From Bimastos eiseni (lineage: Eukaryota; Annelida; Clitellata; Crassiclitellata; Lumbricidae): a DNA stretch of 64,000 nt. Of the stretch, positions 54,520 to 64,000 are shown piece after piece. Every line of letters begins with the position of its first letter. The stretch's first letter is position 1. The position numbers and the translations under genes were made by a program. The stretch covers positions 4,855,607 through 4,919,606 of the forward strand of contig OY365818.1 of the NCBI GenBank assembly GCA_959347315.1, written 5' to 3'. The notes under the pieces were generated by a model. The model had not been told where the DNA came from, searched no databases, and saw nothing but the letters and a program-made list of their open reading frames with translations.

Positions 54520-55460
54520 TTTGTTTTGCAGGTGTATGAACAATCACTTGTAGACTTTCAATGCTACTTTGTATAGATGTTTAATTGTGATTCTTTTCTT
54601 CAAGATCTCCATGACATCGTTGGATAAAAGTAATTTTGAATTCAAGCGCTCTGGCCTCACAGAAATTTACCTATGTTCAGAGATGGTCTACTGAAGTCCC
54701 ATGCTCATTATACAAAGTTCGTATACAATAGCAGAGCGACACACATTGTTTGAGGTTTCAGTTACATTCAGTAAGTTTTAGTTAAGTTTTCTACAGTGTT
54801 GTAATTGTTAGTTTGAAATTATCAATCCCCATGCAAAGTTGGCATAATTACATAATTATCTGTTAATTTTTATAGGTCGACATGTTCTGTTATTCCATTA
54901 TAGTGACACTTTTAAAATTTTGGTTATGTGTAATTTGCATCATTTTTTCAAATTTATTGGTTAAGTTTGTTATATGGTCGGCTTTAAGTTGGAGCCCAAA
55001 TACTGTATTGAGGGTTTGTCTCGTTTTTCAGTTGTGAAGTAGAAATCAAGATATTAAACTGGCTGTTGAGGTTTGTGATGTTAAATGAGTACAATTTTTA
55101 AACAAGAAAAATCAGCAGTACTGGAGGCCCTTGTTGTATCAGGTATTACTCTTAGATGTGGCTTTTGCTTAGGCTTACCTGGGTCTAGTTGTAATTGACC
55201 TTTCTGAAGGTAAAGAACTTTACTCATTTACTGAGTTTCAAGAGCTAGGCCATGTCATTATAATAGGTTGACCTTCAAGTCCAATGATTTCCACAGTGTT
55301 TTGGCCTCTTCACGGCCTCCCGTGTATGAAAGAGTGACCTGTTAATTTTATTAACTTTATTCATATAAGTTTTAAATAGGTTTATTTGACAATGCCCTTG
55401 TATGCAACATGATATTATGTGGAAGGTTGGTTGTGGAATATAATTGAAATTGAAAATTCT
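54520..55460. other. Intergenic, nothing recognised
   Basis: AT-rich sequence with no ORF or repeat that I can support. Confidence 0.45.
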
Positions 55461-55461
55461 T

Positions 55462-55655
55462 GAAATTAGATATTGCCCTTCTACCAACATCTTTTGCTTA
55501 AAAGTGCACATGCCTTGACGGTGCAGTTGCAATTGTGCGTGAAGGACTTGCTCAATATCCCTACACGGTTGCTAATGCCTCGAATGAGGGTCGAACCCGC
55601 TCAGCGCACACTGAGTGTTACGGGTCGACCGCTCTAACCGATCAGCTACTGTGCT
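55462..55655 (-). mobile_element. tRNA-derived SINE, copy B
   Basis: On the minus strand: AGTAGCTGATCGGTTAGAGC (A-box-like), GCGGGTTCGACCCTC (B box), TAGGGATATTGAGCAAGTCC, TTGCAACTGCACCGTCAAGG and tail AGAAGGGCAATATCTAATTT. This matches copy A along its whole length. The tRNA part has the general shape of a tRNA, but the stems are not intact. Confidence 0.85.
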
Positions 55656-55659
55656 GCAC

Positions 55660-57799
55660 GGTGTATATGCATAGATAATATATCAGCAAGAGAGTGTTTT
55701 TACATGCACATGTAAAAACTATTCTTACAAGCGTGCTGCTTGTAAGAACAGTTTTACATGCGTTTGACTTAATTTCCATTCATGAAGGCCTATGCATAAT
55801 TCAACAGCATACGCACAATTTGATGAATAAAATTGACACAGTACTATGATCGTTTAATCAATCAGCCTACAAACAAGATCGTTTTTAAAGATAATGAATA
55901 ATGTAGCATTATATTCTCCGTGGCTGTATTGCTTAGGAATTTACAAAAGCGCCGCTTGCAGGCTTTAAACTCGACACGATAACATTGATCGAGTTCATGA
56001 ATGATTAATTCTCGTTGATTTGTTGCAATTCATTTGCCAGGTGATCAAGGAACCTTGTTCTTCGTTTCTTTAGTACACGTACATAGCCATAATGTCTATG
56101 GGTATTGATGGAGACCACATGGGCTACATAGGGAAATGTGGGTTGTTACAATGGGCTCCATGCTGGCTGGAATAGGCTTTGTAAACGTCTCTGTCAAGTT
56201 GCATAGTAATCATCCCACTGTTAAATAGAAATGGATATTTCAAACTCAGAAGTACTACAATAGTTTCTGAGATGATGGCTACTCTGACCCTCTGGTAACC
56301 TGACTCAGACCTCTTTTGAACAACCCCTTTGACTTGAACAGCGCTCTTGAATAAGCTGGTGCCCTGTGCTTAGCTTTCAACTGTTGCTTTAGAAGCTTGG
56401 AAATGTCGCTTGTTTTTGAAATTACAGAAGCACTCGCCAAATGGTCCTGATGTACACGTGTCGATTTTCACCGTAAAAATCGCATATAATTATGAAATAC
56501 GACATAGCCATGTAGCCTCTCAGGAGCCTGCAAATATTAATTTCGCTGCCATGCATAATAAATTAATAATTATAGATTTGATGTTCATACTGATGGCAGA
56601 GTTGACAGCAGCCGTAATGACTCAGATGGCGTCAACATCCAATTTACTTATAATACGCCATGGCAACGGGCAAAGAGATCACCGGTAACCGCGCGCGCGC
56701 CGTAGACAAGTTGCTACACGTCGAGTAACGTATCGACTGTAATAAAATGTAATTTTAAGCTGAACAACGTTAAATGTCAGCGCAATCCGACGCAAATCGA
56801 TTACCGCATATCTGGTAATCCGTCATGCCTGTCCGTAATTGATCTGAGTTGTTTTATTGATAGGAACACGAAAGACCAGTGCGCAGTAGACCAGCGCATC
56901 ATACGCGGTGAGGCGGCCAACAAGAGACCAATGGTAATTCATGGATAGCAACTTTAGCTGACGGATGCACGTGTTTATTGTTTATATCGCGTGCATTAAT
57001 CTGCCGGCCGAATCGATGAGATTCCATTGCCGCTAGAAGGAAGCGTGGACGCCTGCGTGTTTTGTTTGATAAAAATAGCACGGATCGCGAAGGTGCATCA
57101 ACAATACCTGCGCAGTCCTGGTTGACGCTGTTGAGCGCAGATTGATCTGTATAGGCTGGAATATTGCGTCCTGCTGTGGGCACCGCAGCGATTTGGGTTT
57201 AGCCGAGTCACCTTGCTGCTGAAAATTCAGGTTTGACGTTAGTTTCCGATTAAAATGACCATGCCATGGTAAATGTCTTAAATTGCTGTCATAAATTAGT
57301 CTTGTTCCTAAGCTGCGTAATCCTACACGTTCACATAATACAATGCTAAGTCGCACAAGTGCATGTAATGTGTATTAGTAGCAATCGATGACTTGTACAG
57401 TTTTGAGCGTCTTCATCCAGGCATATATACACCATTTGCTAACACACAATAGGACATAAATAATAGAAAGTAAAGATAGAACATCTAAGTAATACTATTG
57501 ATAATAATATGTAAAGTGTTTCTGAAGCTTGTATATTAGCTGTACAACATCCTAGCGATAAATCCTTCCTAGTGAGAGGGTAAGAGCACGGTAGATTGCG
57601 GTTGTGTAAGCGATGTCTACGGTAGTAACTGATTTCTCGGATTAGTGGTAGCAAGCTATGAAGGACATGCCCTGGGAAGGGTCCAGGTGTAAACTAGGCA
57701 TATTATTAATCAAAAAGTTGTTGTGGGAGAATAAGAATATAAGACTAGATAGGAGATTAAATTTACATATTCAGCTAATGCTATGGCAACTTAATCAGT
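55660..57799. other. Intergenic with scattered repeat remains
   Basis: A minus copy of the 75-bp repeat lies at about 56335-56405. A short (CG)n run occurs at 56692-56700 in a locally CpG-rich stretch (56640-57180), which could mark a promoter, but I see no exon attached. Opposed open frames at 56899-57356 are not credible. Confidence 0.4.
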
Positions 57800-57905
57800 G
57801 GTTGTTCCTTCCACCTGGAATGAGCTCCCAGTTGCCGTCACTCTTCCCCATACAATGACCTTTCTACCGTTTGTAAACTGTCAGTCATTTCTTTTTAGCC
57901 ATGGC
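57800..57905 (+). mobile_element. LINE RT C-terminal fragment
   Basis: One + frame reads STWNELPVAVTLPHTMTFLP, which fits the APxxWNxLP...S...F block of CR1/Jockey-type reverse transcriptases. Short and isolated. Confidence 0.5.
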
Positions 57906-57934
57906 TAGGCTGGGAGAACATCTGAGTTGTTTTA

Positions 57935-58100
57935 CGAGCTATAATTGCGTCCTGTGCCTATCGTCGATCTGGCGCTCCCACATTTTGAAAATGGTGCATT
58001 TTATGTAATAATAAGTTATATTCTATCCTGAAATTTGCACCCTTCCCACATTTGCGCCCAGGGCCACGGCTCCACTGGCCCCTCCCTCGGTACGGCCCTG
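57935..58100 (-). mobile_element. hAT-like MITE, copy 2 (one end lost)
   Basis: An inverted copy of the element at 61718-61912: shared blocks are CACATTTTGAAAATGGTGCA, TGAAATTTGCACCCTTCCCA, TGGCCCC and the terminal CTCGGTACGGCCCTG (58086-58100). The left terminal repeat is missing; homology begins at GAGCTATAATTGC. Confidence 0.75.
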
Positions 58101-58209
58101 ACTGCGTTCATAGTACACATAATTAGTAAATAGTAATCTGAGTCGCTATAGTGTAGTAGTTTCATAGTGTAGTAATCGTAAGTACATGAATATAAAATAT
58201 AAGAAGCTA

Positions 58210-58320
58210 GACTGACAACTTTTCTCACAAATTCCCAAAGGTTCGAGCCGACCCATGGCAAATCGTAAAGCGACCCCGTAGGGGTCGCGACCCACAGGTT
58301 TAGAACCGCTGAGCTATGAT
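58210..58320. mobile_element. hAT (Charlie-type) transposon end
   Basis: Read on the minus strand it begins AGCGGTTCTAAACCTGTGGG, followed by TCGCGACCCC, the terminal sequence shared by many hAT-Charlie-type elements in animals. GCGACCCC GTA GGGGTCGC (58270-58288) is a perfect palindrome with a 3-base loop. The other end is not found. Confidence 0.5.
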
Positions 58321-58644
58321 ATCGTGCTTTGACATGTTCAGTAGTTGCTTGCTTTTAGTCAGTGACTGCCAAGTGTTATCCAATGGAGAGTAAAGACCTA
58401 TCTGCAATTCATTCACATGTTCATGAGTTGAATTAATATTTATAGCCAGAGGAATGTGGACTCGGTGTGTAGTTGCAATTGAAGAGTTGCATTCAAGAGC
58501 ATGTTATAGAGGGTTTAGGATGTGAAGGTTCTCTATTAGTGACTGAAATGGTTTGAAAACTTGAACTTTAGACTTAGTATGATCTTAATGTAAAGAGGAT
58601 TTGTTTGGCTATCGTATACCAAGACTAAGAAAATGAAGTCGCTA

Positions 58645-58815
58645 GCACTCAGTGTGTGCTGACTGAGTGAGCGGGCGTGACCCTCGTCCGAGGAGTCACT
58701 GTGTAGGGACCTTGAGCAAGTCCTTCGCACACAATCAATTGCATTACAACTGAAGATGCGTTGTCGAGGCGTGCGCACTTCTGAGCTGATTGTAAGAAGG
58801 GCAATATCAAATTTC
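58645..58815 (+). mobile_element. tRNA-derived SINE, copy C (5'-truncated)
   Basis: Begins inside the tRNA-like part (GCACTCAGTGTGTGCTGA) and continues GTCCGAGGAGTCACTG, TAGGGACCTTGAGCAAGTCC, TTGTCGAGGCGTGCGCACTT and tail GGGCAATATCAAATTTC, matching copies A and B. It ends about 160 bases before the first coding exon of the next gene. Confidence 0.85.
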
Positions 58816-58986
58816 AGTTGTATTGTATTGTATTAATGCCAATGGGTGCCTCTAAGTCTAGCTTAAGAAACTGCTCTGCTTCTTCTTTTGTGGCCAGAAG
58901 CAGATTTGTAAGCAATACAGTTTCTCAAGCCTAACATAGGTTGTTAGTGGTTTATTGAATAATTTATTTTATTTTAGAATTCAAAG

Positions 58987-61900
58987 ATGTCTTCAACTAC
59001 GACACCCTCTTCATCGTCAGCGGAAGGCATCGTGCTTCGGAATCTGAAGGGTGCCATGTACAAGATGTCCGTTGAGCCAACTCCGAGTCCTGTCATCTGC
59101 ATGGCAGTGCTTGACGACCACTTGTTCATTTCACTTGATAACCAAGGACTCTTCAAATACAGGTAATTCTAGTCACTCGAACAGGTATTAAACTGGGGAA
59201 TTTTTAGGGTAGTTCTTGTCCAGCCTTTAAGGTTAATAAGTAATTAAATTTATAAGTATATTAGGGGTCATTGCATAATTATGTAATGCTGAAAATGGCC
59301 GTTTTTGATACACCCACCCATCCTGTGATGCATCGTAACATTTCGCGACGTTATTTTGAACAAGGCTCAGTGTAGTTTTACCTGGGCCTAAATTGCTAAT
59401 CTTTGGTTTATAGTTTAGATTGAGTATTTTCAATTAATAACTAATGAGTTTAAAAATAAAAAGCATTACATAACATTCAGCTAACCCACCCACCTGCCTC
59501 TGTAACGTTTTGTAGCGTTTTGTCGTACCCCACCCACTCTCAAGTGTTACGTAAGTATTCAATGACCTCTGATTTGTGGACCAATTGCTAGTAAGAGTTT
59601 TGTGTAGGCCTACTGATGGCTAATACTTTCTGCTTGACCACACTGATGGAGATTCACAGAGACTCATCCCTATTGCTGGTTCATTCAGTCATTTATTCAT
59701 TAACATTTATATGGTGTCCGCTCAAGGAGTCTACTCAGAGGCGATCCCACCCAGTCAATGGCAATACAACTCAGTCTTAAGCAACTTGTGAAACAAAGGC
59801 ACGTTAGTCAGTTGAACTAATTCAGAGAATTGGTCCATAAGACGGAAAGGCGGCAATGCAGGTTCAGCAACCATCAAAGCTCGTTCACCAAGAACAGTTC
59901 TTGAAATGTTTCATGGTTGGTGGCAATCATTTTCAGACCACAATGCGATTTAAACGATCTGCTGAATGTGTATAGGATCGAAGGAAGCGAGATGAAACTA
60001 GTCAAGAAGATTGAAAGTGGAAGCTGCTACGACGTTCTTGCCTCTCAGAAACATCTCGTCTACATCATGGTAAGACTTCTGCTGCTGTTGGCAATCCTGC
60101 CGCTGTTTGCGCTCGAACAGTGCCAGTCCCAAGCCTGGATAAAGGAGGAGGGTGACACTAATGATCTTTGTTATCATACAGTGTCGTTAAGCTGGAACAA
60201 CCTATGATGTTGGCACTACTGATTTTAGATCATAATCGAATAGAGTATGTTCTAATCATGCTGAAGAGTTCAGCTGTGTTACATTGTGTTTGGGTTGAAT
60301 AGAATGCTGAATGCTGGTACATTCTGCTCCATACTATTGATTTATTGAAGGCAATGCGTCCGCTAAGTAACACTGCATTGAGCTACATACTCAACAGAGA
60401 ATTTTGTATCTGCTTTGCATTATACAATTAGGAGCACTCAGCAGAATGTTCTCAACACGTTATTTCATACACAATGGTGGAAATAATCATTGTACCACTT
60501 TTAAAAATGCTAAAAATCGGTTTAATACATTTAAAGTCCGTTTTTTATTAATTTTGTAACAATCATTAAGTCAGACATGTACGTATTTTCAGGAATGTCT
60601 GTTGGTCGATATAAGAAAGAAAAGAGGAAATATTCATTGTTTCTACTCATTGGGTTCTAAGATAGTTCTAATATATCATTGTACTGCCTCTAGCTTTGAT
60701 CACAGGGTGATCAGTAATTATTTCCACCACTGTATTTAGATGCAAAGATCAAGGCATTGAGTGATTACCTGATCAGCTCAATATTACTAAGTGAATAAGT
60801 TAATAACAAAGCATCATCCTAATATATTATAGAACAAATGATTATTGCTTGAATGATGGATGTTTTTAGGAGGACCAGAGTAGATCAACGACCATTGTCT
60901 TCATCCATGCGATGTCTGATGTACTGTCGCCTAAAAGTGATGCAATCGTAAAGCCCCTCGCGATGATCAATACTCTACGAAGAGCACCAATTGCCATGCA
61001 CTCCGATCTGGGTCTCCTGGTCATTGGTAAGACCCTTGGCAATCTGCCTCATCAAAAATGTCCACAAAAAACTTCAATGTTTCAAGATTTGAGCAGATGC
61101 ATAAAGTTGTACTAAGTATTATATTTTAATGAATGAAATGCAAAGTACGGTTGAAAATAAGTAAGCAAGAAAAATTAATACTTACCACACTGATGAATGC
61201 ACATCTGAGTAGTCACCTTGTAATTCTTGTAATGAATGCATTTTCAAATGTGCATGTTAACTTAGTTTTCACATAATTATGACTTCAATGTATTATGTTT
61301 GAGCAGATGTGTCAAGATGGATTAATTATTGTACTTTAGTGAATGAAATGAAAAGCACATTTGAAAATAAATGATTAAGAAATATTAATACTGTCATATT
61401 GATAAACGCATTTTCTCTAATTTTTCTGAAGGGTTTCTGCAGTTCTATTATATAAATATTAAGTTTTATTGAATTGAATAACTATACGTCTGAATACAAT
61501 TGAGAAATAAATTTCTCTTGAACTTTCGATGTCACATTTTTGAATGGCGCAAGTTAGGAGCTTTCTAACATAGACCTCTTGATGTTGGTTCTATAAAAGG
61601 TGGTCAGGCATGGATGACTTCATGGACAACGGGAAATGCGAAGCCCAAAGAATTAGCTAAAGACATCAAAGGTGCTATTGATCGGATGGTTTCTTATTTA
61701 GCAATTGCCATTGGCCACAGGGCCGTACCGAGGGGGGGCCAGCGGGGCCTATGCCCCGGGTGCAAGTGTGGAAAGGGTGCAAATTTCAGCATGGAATAGC
61801 TTATTATTCCATAAAATGCACTATTTTCAAAATGTGGAGGCGCCAAATCGATGCTACTCACAGGGCACAATTAGCTAGGCACAGGGTGCAGTTATAGCTC

Positions 61901-63112
61901 AGTACGGCCCTGATTGGCCACAGTGATTAACCGACCTATTGTCTACACTAATGTCATTTTTATGTGTATATATGTTTGAATGGATGGGTGGATGGATGTA
62001 TGTTGGTATCATAATCATGTAGTAAAAATTTGTAGTGGAGTCCTGTGAAGGTTTGTGCAAATCATAGGTTTATGCACAAGCGACGCTTATGTATTAATGT
62101 CGAGAACTGTTTGGATTTTTCAAATACTTGTTTTAAAGATGAGTATGAGCCTGGTCTTATCATAAAGGAAAGAGGAAGCATGGCCCTGCCCTGGCTTTTG
62201 TACACTGCTTTTAAAGTATGCCAAAACTGAAGCAGCAAAAATGCTTTAATAGAGGCAGTTCTGATCCCTCAGGTGATAAAAAAATTGTCTGGATATATAT
62301 TATTATTGTATAGACATTTTTAAAGCGCTTCTAGCGTCAGACTTATTAATCGACATGCTCAGTGTGATGTATAAACATTAACACATCGGAACTGTTGCCT
62401 TAAAATTCTAGACATGGACGAATCTCACGTTGCAGTTTTGGAGATCGATTCCTCAACGTTCGTGACTCACTGGAAGGCGGTAACCAACTGCGTCGCGCTC
62501 TTGCGAACCCAGACTTACAAGGGCCACAGCATGGTCGGAGTCGCGGACACTCGCACGGGCCTTCGCGTGTATGATCTCTTACACAGAGATGGTGCAAAGT
62601 ACGTCTGCCTGTTCCATGTTCCGGTGGAAGAGATCCGCAACTTTCACCTTGTAGGCAACGATGTCGCGGTCTTCCACAAGTTCGAGCCAAATGTGAGCTT
62701 CTGGAACATGACGGAACAACGGACAATACTCTGCATTAACATTCAGGACCAGATGAAGGAGATGACGGAGGAGTTTCTCGAGGCAGACGATGACGATTGC
62801 GGACTGGCGAACGACGACGGCGACCACGTGACGTCTGTCACCAGCCTGTCGTTTCGTGACGAACTTCTCATCGTCTACGGGACGATGTCGGGATGTGTCT
62901 TTGGGATGTCGGTGGCACGAAGATCCAAGGTTTTCAACATTCCCTGTCCATTTGGTGACGAGGCCGGACGCAAAAATGCCCTTGGCGTCGTGTTTCTGCC
63001 TAGTGGAAAGCTTGTTGTGGGGTACGAGAAGCATGGACTTGTTCTGCTGGACTTTGGTTATGAGTCTCCTCCGCCGCGTCCTCCCACTCGATGCCAGAAA
63101 CGCCCTAGCTAG
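58987..63112 (+). CDS. Uncharacterised beta-propeller-like protein
   Basis: Four exons with matching phases: 58987-59162, 59937-60069, 60870-61026, 62412-63112 (all GT-AG). They give 388 aa. I do not recognise the family. The sequence is a succession of short hydrophobic strands and turns (ICMAVLDDHLFISLDNQGLF, HLVYIM, LGLLVIGD, MVGVADTRTGLRVYDL, ELLIVYGTMSGCVFGMSV, VFLPSGKLVVGYEKHGLVLL), the style of a WD40 or similar propeller, without canonical WD dipeptides. An acidic loop (EADDDDCG) sits near residue 280. The C-terminus is basic and Pro-rich (PPPRPPTRCQKRPS). No signal peptide or membrane segment. An acceptor at 58976-58977 nine bases before the ATG implies a leader exon, and no in-frame stop separates acceptor and ATG, so a longer N-terminus is possible. 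Confidence 0.8.
59700..59915 (-). mobile_element. CR1/L2-like LINE 3' end in intron 1
   Basis: The minus strand reads LGERALMVAEPALPPF, then TNVPLFHKLLKTELYCH, the GERAFxVAAPxLW...S...FKxxLKTxLF order of CR1/L2-type reverse transcriptases. It is followed by the 3' tail CTTGAGCGGACACCATATAA seen at many other sites. Confidence 0.7.
60470..60732. mobile_element. Tc1/mariner-like MITE in intron 2
   Basis: Left end CACAATGGTGGAAATAATCA and complement of right end CAGTGGTGGAAATAATTACT are inverted repeats, and both flanks are TA (60468-60469 and 60733-60734), the Tc1/mariner target. 263 bp with no ORF. Confidence 0.7.
61718..61912. mobile_element. hAT-like MITE, copy 1, with perfect 8-bp target duplication
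   Basis: Terminal inverted repeats CAGGGCCGTACCGAG (left) and CAGGGCCGTACTGAG (complement of right) differ at one base. ATTGGCCA precedes (61710-61717) and follows (61913-61920) the 195-bp element. This meets the hAT criteria (8-bp duplication, CAGGG start). It lies in the long last intron of the propeller-like gene. The short open frame ending at 61799 runs into it and is not a gene. Confidence 0.9.
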
Positions 63113-64000
63113 AACTCCGCCTTTACCGTCAAGATGTCTTTTTGAAGACGACCGACGAGGGAGGACCATACTGTTGTTTTGTTTCGGCAGAAAGCTTGCC
63201 CAGAATGGTTTCGTTCTTTGATAACCTGGATTTGATATTTGATGGGAATAGTTTGAAGATGTTAAATCTGATTTCGTTTTACGCTGTGTATCGTGGCAGT
63301 GTAGATTTTTGTTGTTGACGAAAGGACCTTGCCATTTGCCAATGCTGCTGCTTCTGTTACTGCTGGCCATGAAGAAAGATCTATAAAGCAATTATTCGTC
63401 AACTGGCTGCCCCTCAATGATGTAAACAAGTCAGTCAGTTTTTTTTGCTCAGATCAACTGGCAAATAATGTATTTGGATGTATCAACATTTGTTTTACAT
63501 ATAACTCTTGTATTGAATGCAATTATTGTTGAAGAATCTAACAGCCAAAAAGGGAGATTGATTGTGTGCCCGGTTGTGTGAGGGTCAACTCATGTGTTGG
63601 TGCTTAACATTTTAAAGATGAGTGGGTGCTATAAGCGACCATGGAACTAATGCAGTGTGTCGTTAAGGTGATGTAGTGAAACAGCTTGGTGTAGTGTTGT
63701 AATTGGTTGTTTCTAAGTATTACAAATTAATCTGCTTTCAAGTTTGTTATCTGTAAAAACCTCTGCAGCAACACTGAGACAGTGTTGTCCCAACCTTAGC
63801 CCTAAAGCGGGCGGCCTTTTTTTATAAACCATGATACGTTTATCATAAACCATTTTCACAGACTTGAGCACAGTGCAAACATCCTATGAGAAACTCAGTC
63901 TATTCTTGCTAGGAATTAATCATGAACCATTTTCACAGATGCCAGACTCGAGCACAGTGTAGTAGCTGATTTTGGGACATCCATATATTTGGTTTTGCTA
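63113..64000. other. 3' flank of the propeller-like gene
   Basis: No further gene seen; the open frame 63329-63532 has no recognisable domain and is probably 3' UTR or flank. ACCATTTTCACAGAC...GAGCACAGTG at 63848-63876 is repeated at 63926-63960. No clear poly(A) signal could be chosen. Confidence 0.4.

Noticed and set aside
55575..55657. Intact tRNA gene on the minus strand
   Set aside because: A and B boxes are present but the cloverleaf stems are not intact, and the same head is joined to the same non-tRNA body in two other places, so it is a SINE.
62579..63391. 270-aa minus-strand open frame
   Set aside because: Antisense of the last exon of the propeller-like gene; no domain, and the + frame joins three other exons in phase.

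Overview
The window looks like nuclear DNA of a marine invertebrate animal. It is AT-rich, its genes are split by GT-AG introns of a few hundred bases to about 1.8 kb, and the intergenic and intronic DNA is full of microsatellites, minisatellites, tRNA-derived SINEs, LINE tails and short terminal-inverted-repeat elements. The palindrome TAGGCCTA occurs at least nine times. I cannot fix the phylum from sequence alone. An echinoderm or hemichordate is my first guess and a lophotrochozoan the alternative. All positions and splice joins were worked out by hand.

Six genes are supported, all on the + strand. (1) 6171-7248 is a two-exon sarcoplasmic calcium-binding protein (177 aa, EF-hands). (2) 17814-19736 is a single-exon, divergent FEM-1 family protein (640 aa), a substrate receptor for CUL2 ubiquitin ligases. 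(3) 23255-37919 is a KDM3/JMJD1 histone H3K9 demethylase. Sixteen coding exons give 1727 aa, with zinc finger and JmjC domain complete, but the exon carrying the start codon was not found. (4) 41744-50648 is cytosolic seryl-tRNA synthetase, complete in 11 exons (516 aa). (5) 53302-54399 is a three-finger zinc-finger protein (365 aa) with an unassigned N-terminal domain. (6) 58987-63112 is a four-exon protein of 388 aa that looks like a beta-propeller and that I do not recognise. These genes share no obvious pathway, and nothing suggests an operon or a co-regulated cluster.

Layout: 1-5850 is low-complexity DNA, with a LINE tail and one textbook MITE. 7.2-17.8 kb is gene-poor and holds a SINE, a field of degenerate minisatellites (10.6-11.5 kb) and a large foldback element (13.1-14.3 kb). 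From 17.8 kb to the end the genes lie 1.7-4.6 kb apart. Their introns hold transposon remains and several gene-specific minisatellites, three of which end within 25 bases of a 3' splice site.

I see no CRISPR array, prokaryotic operon, virus, rRNA or intact tRNA gene. No convincing new biological system emerged. The most interesting items are the well-delimited short transposons (four with readable target-site duplications), the coding repeats in KDM3, the acceptor-adjacent minisatellites, and two proteins with unassigned domains.
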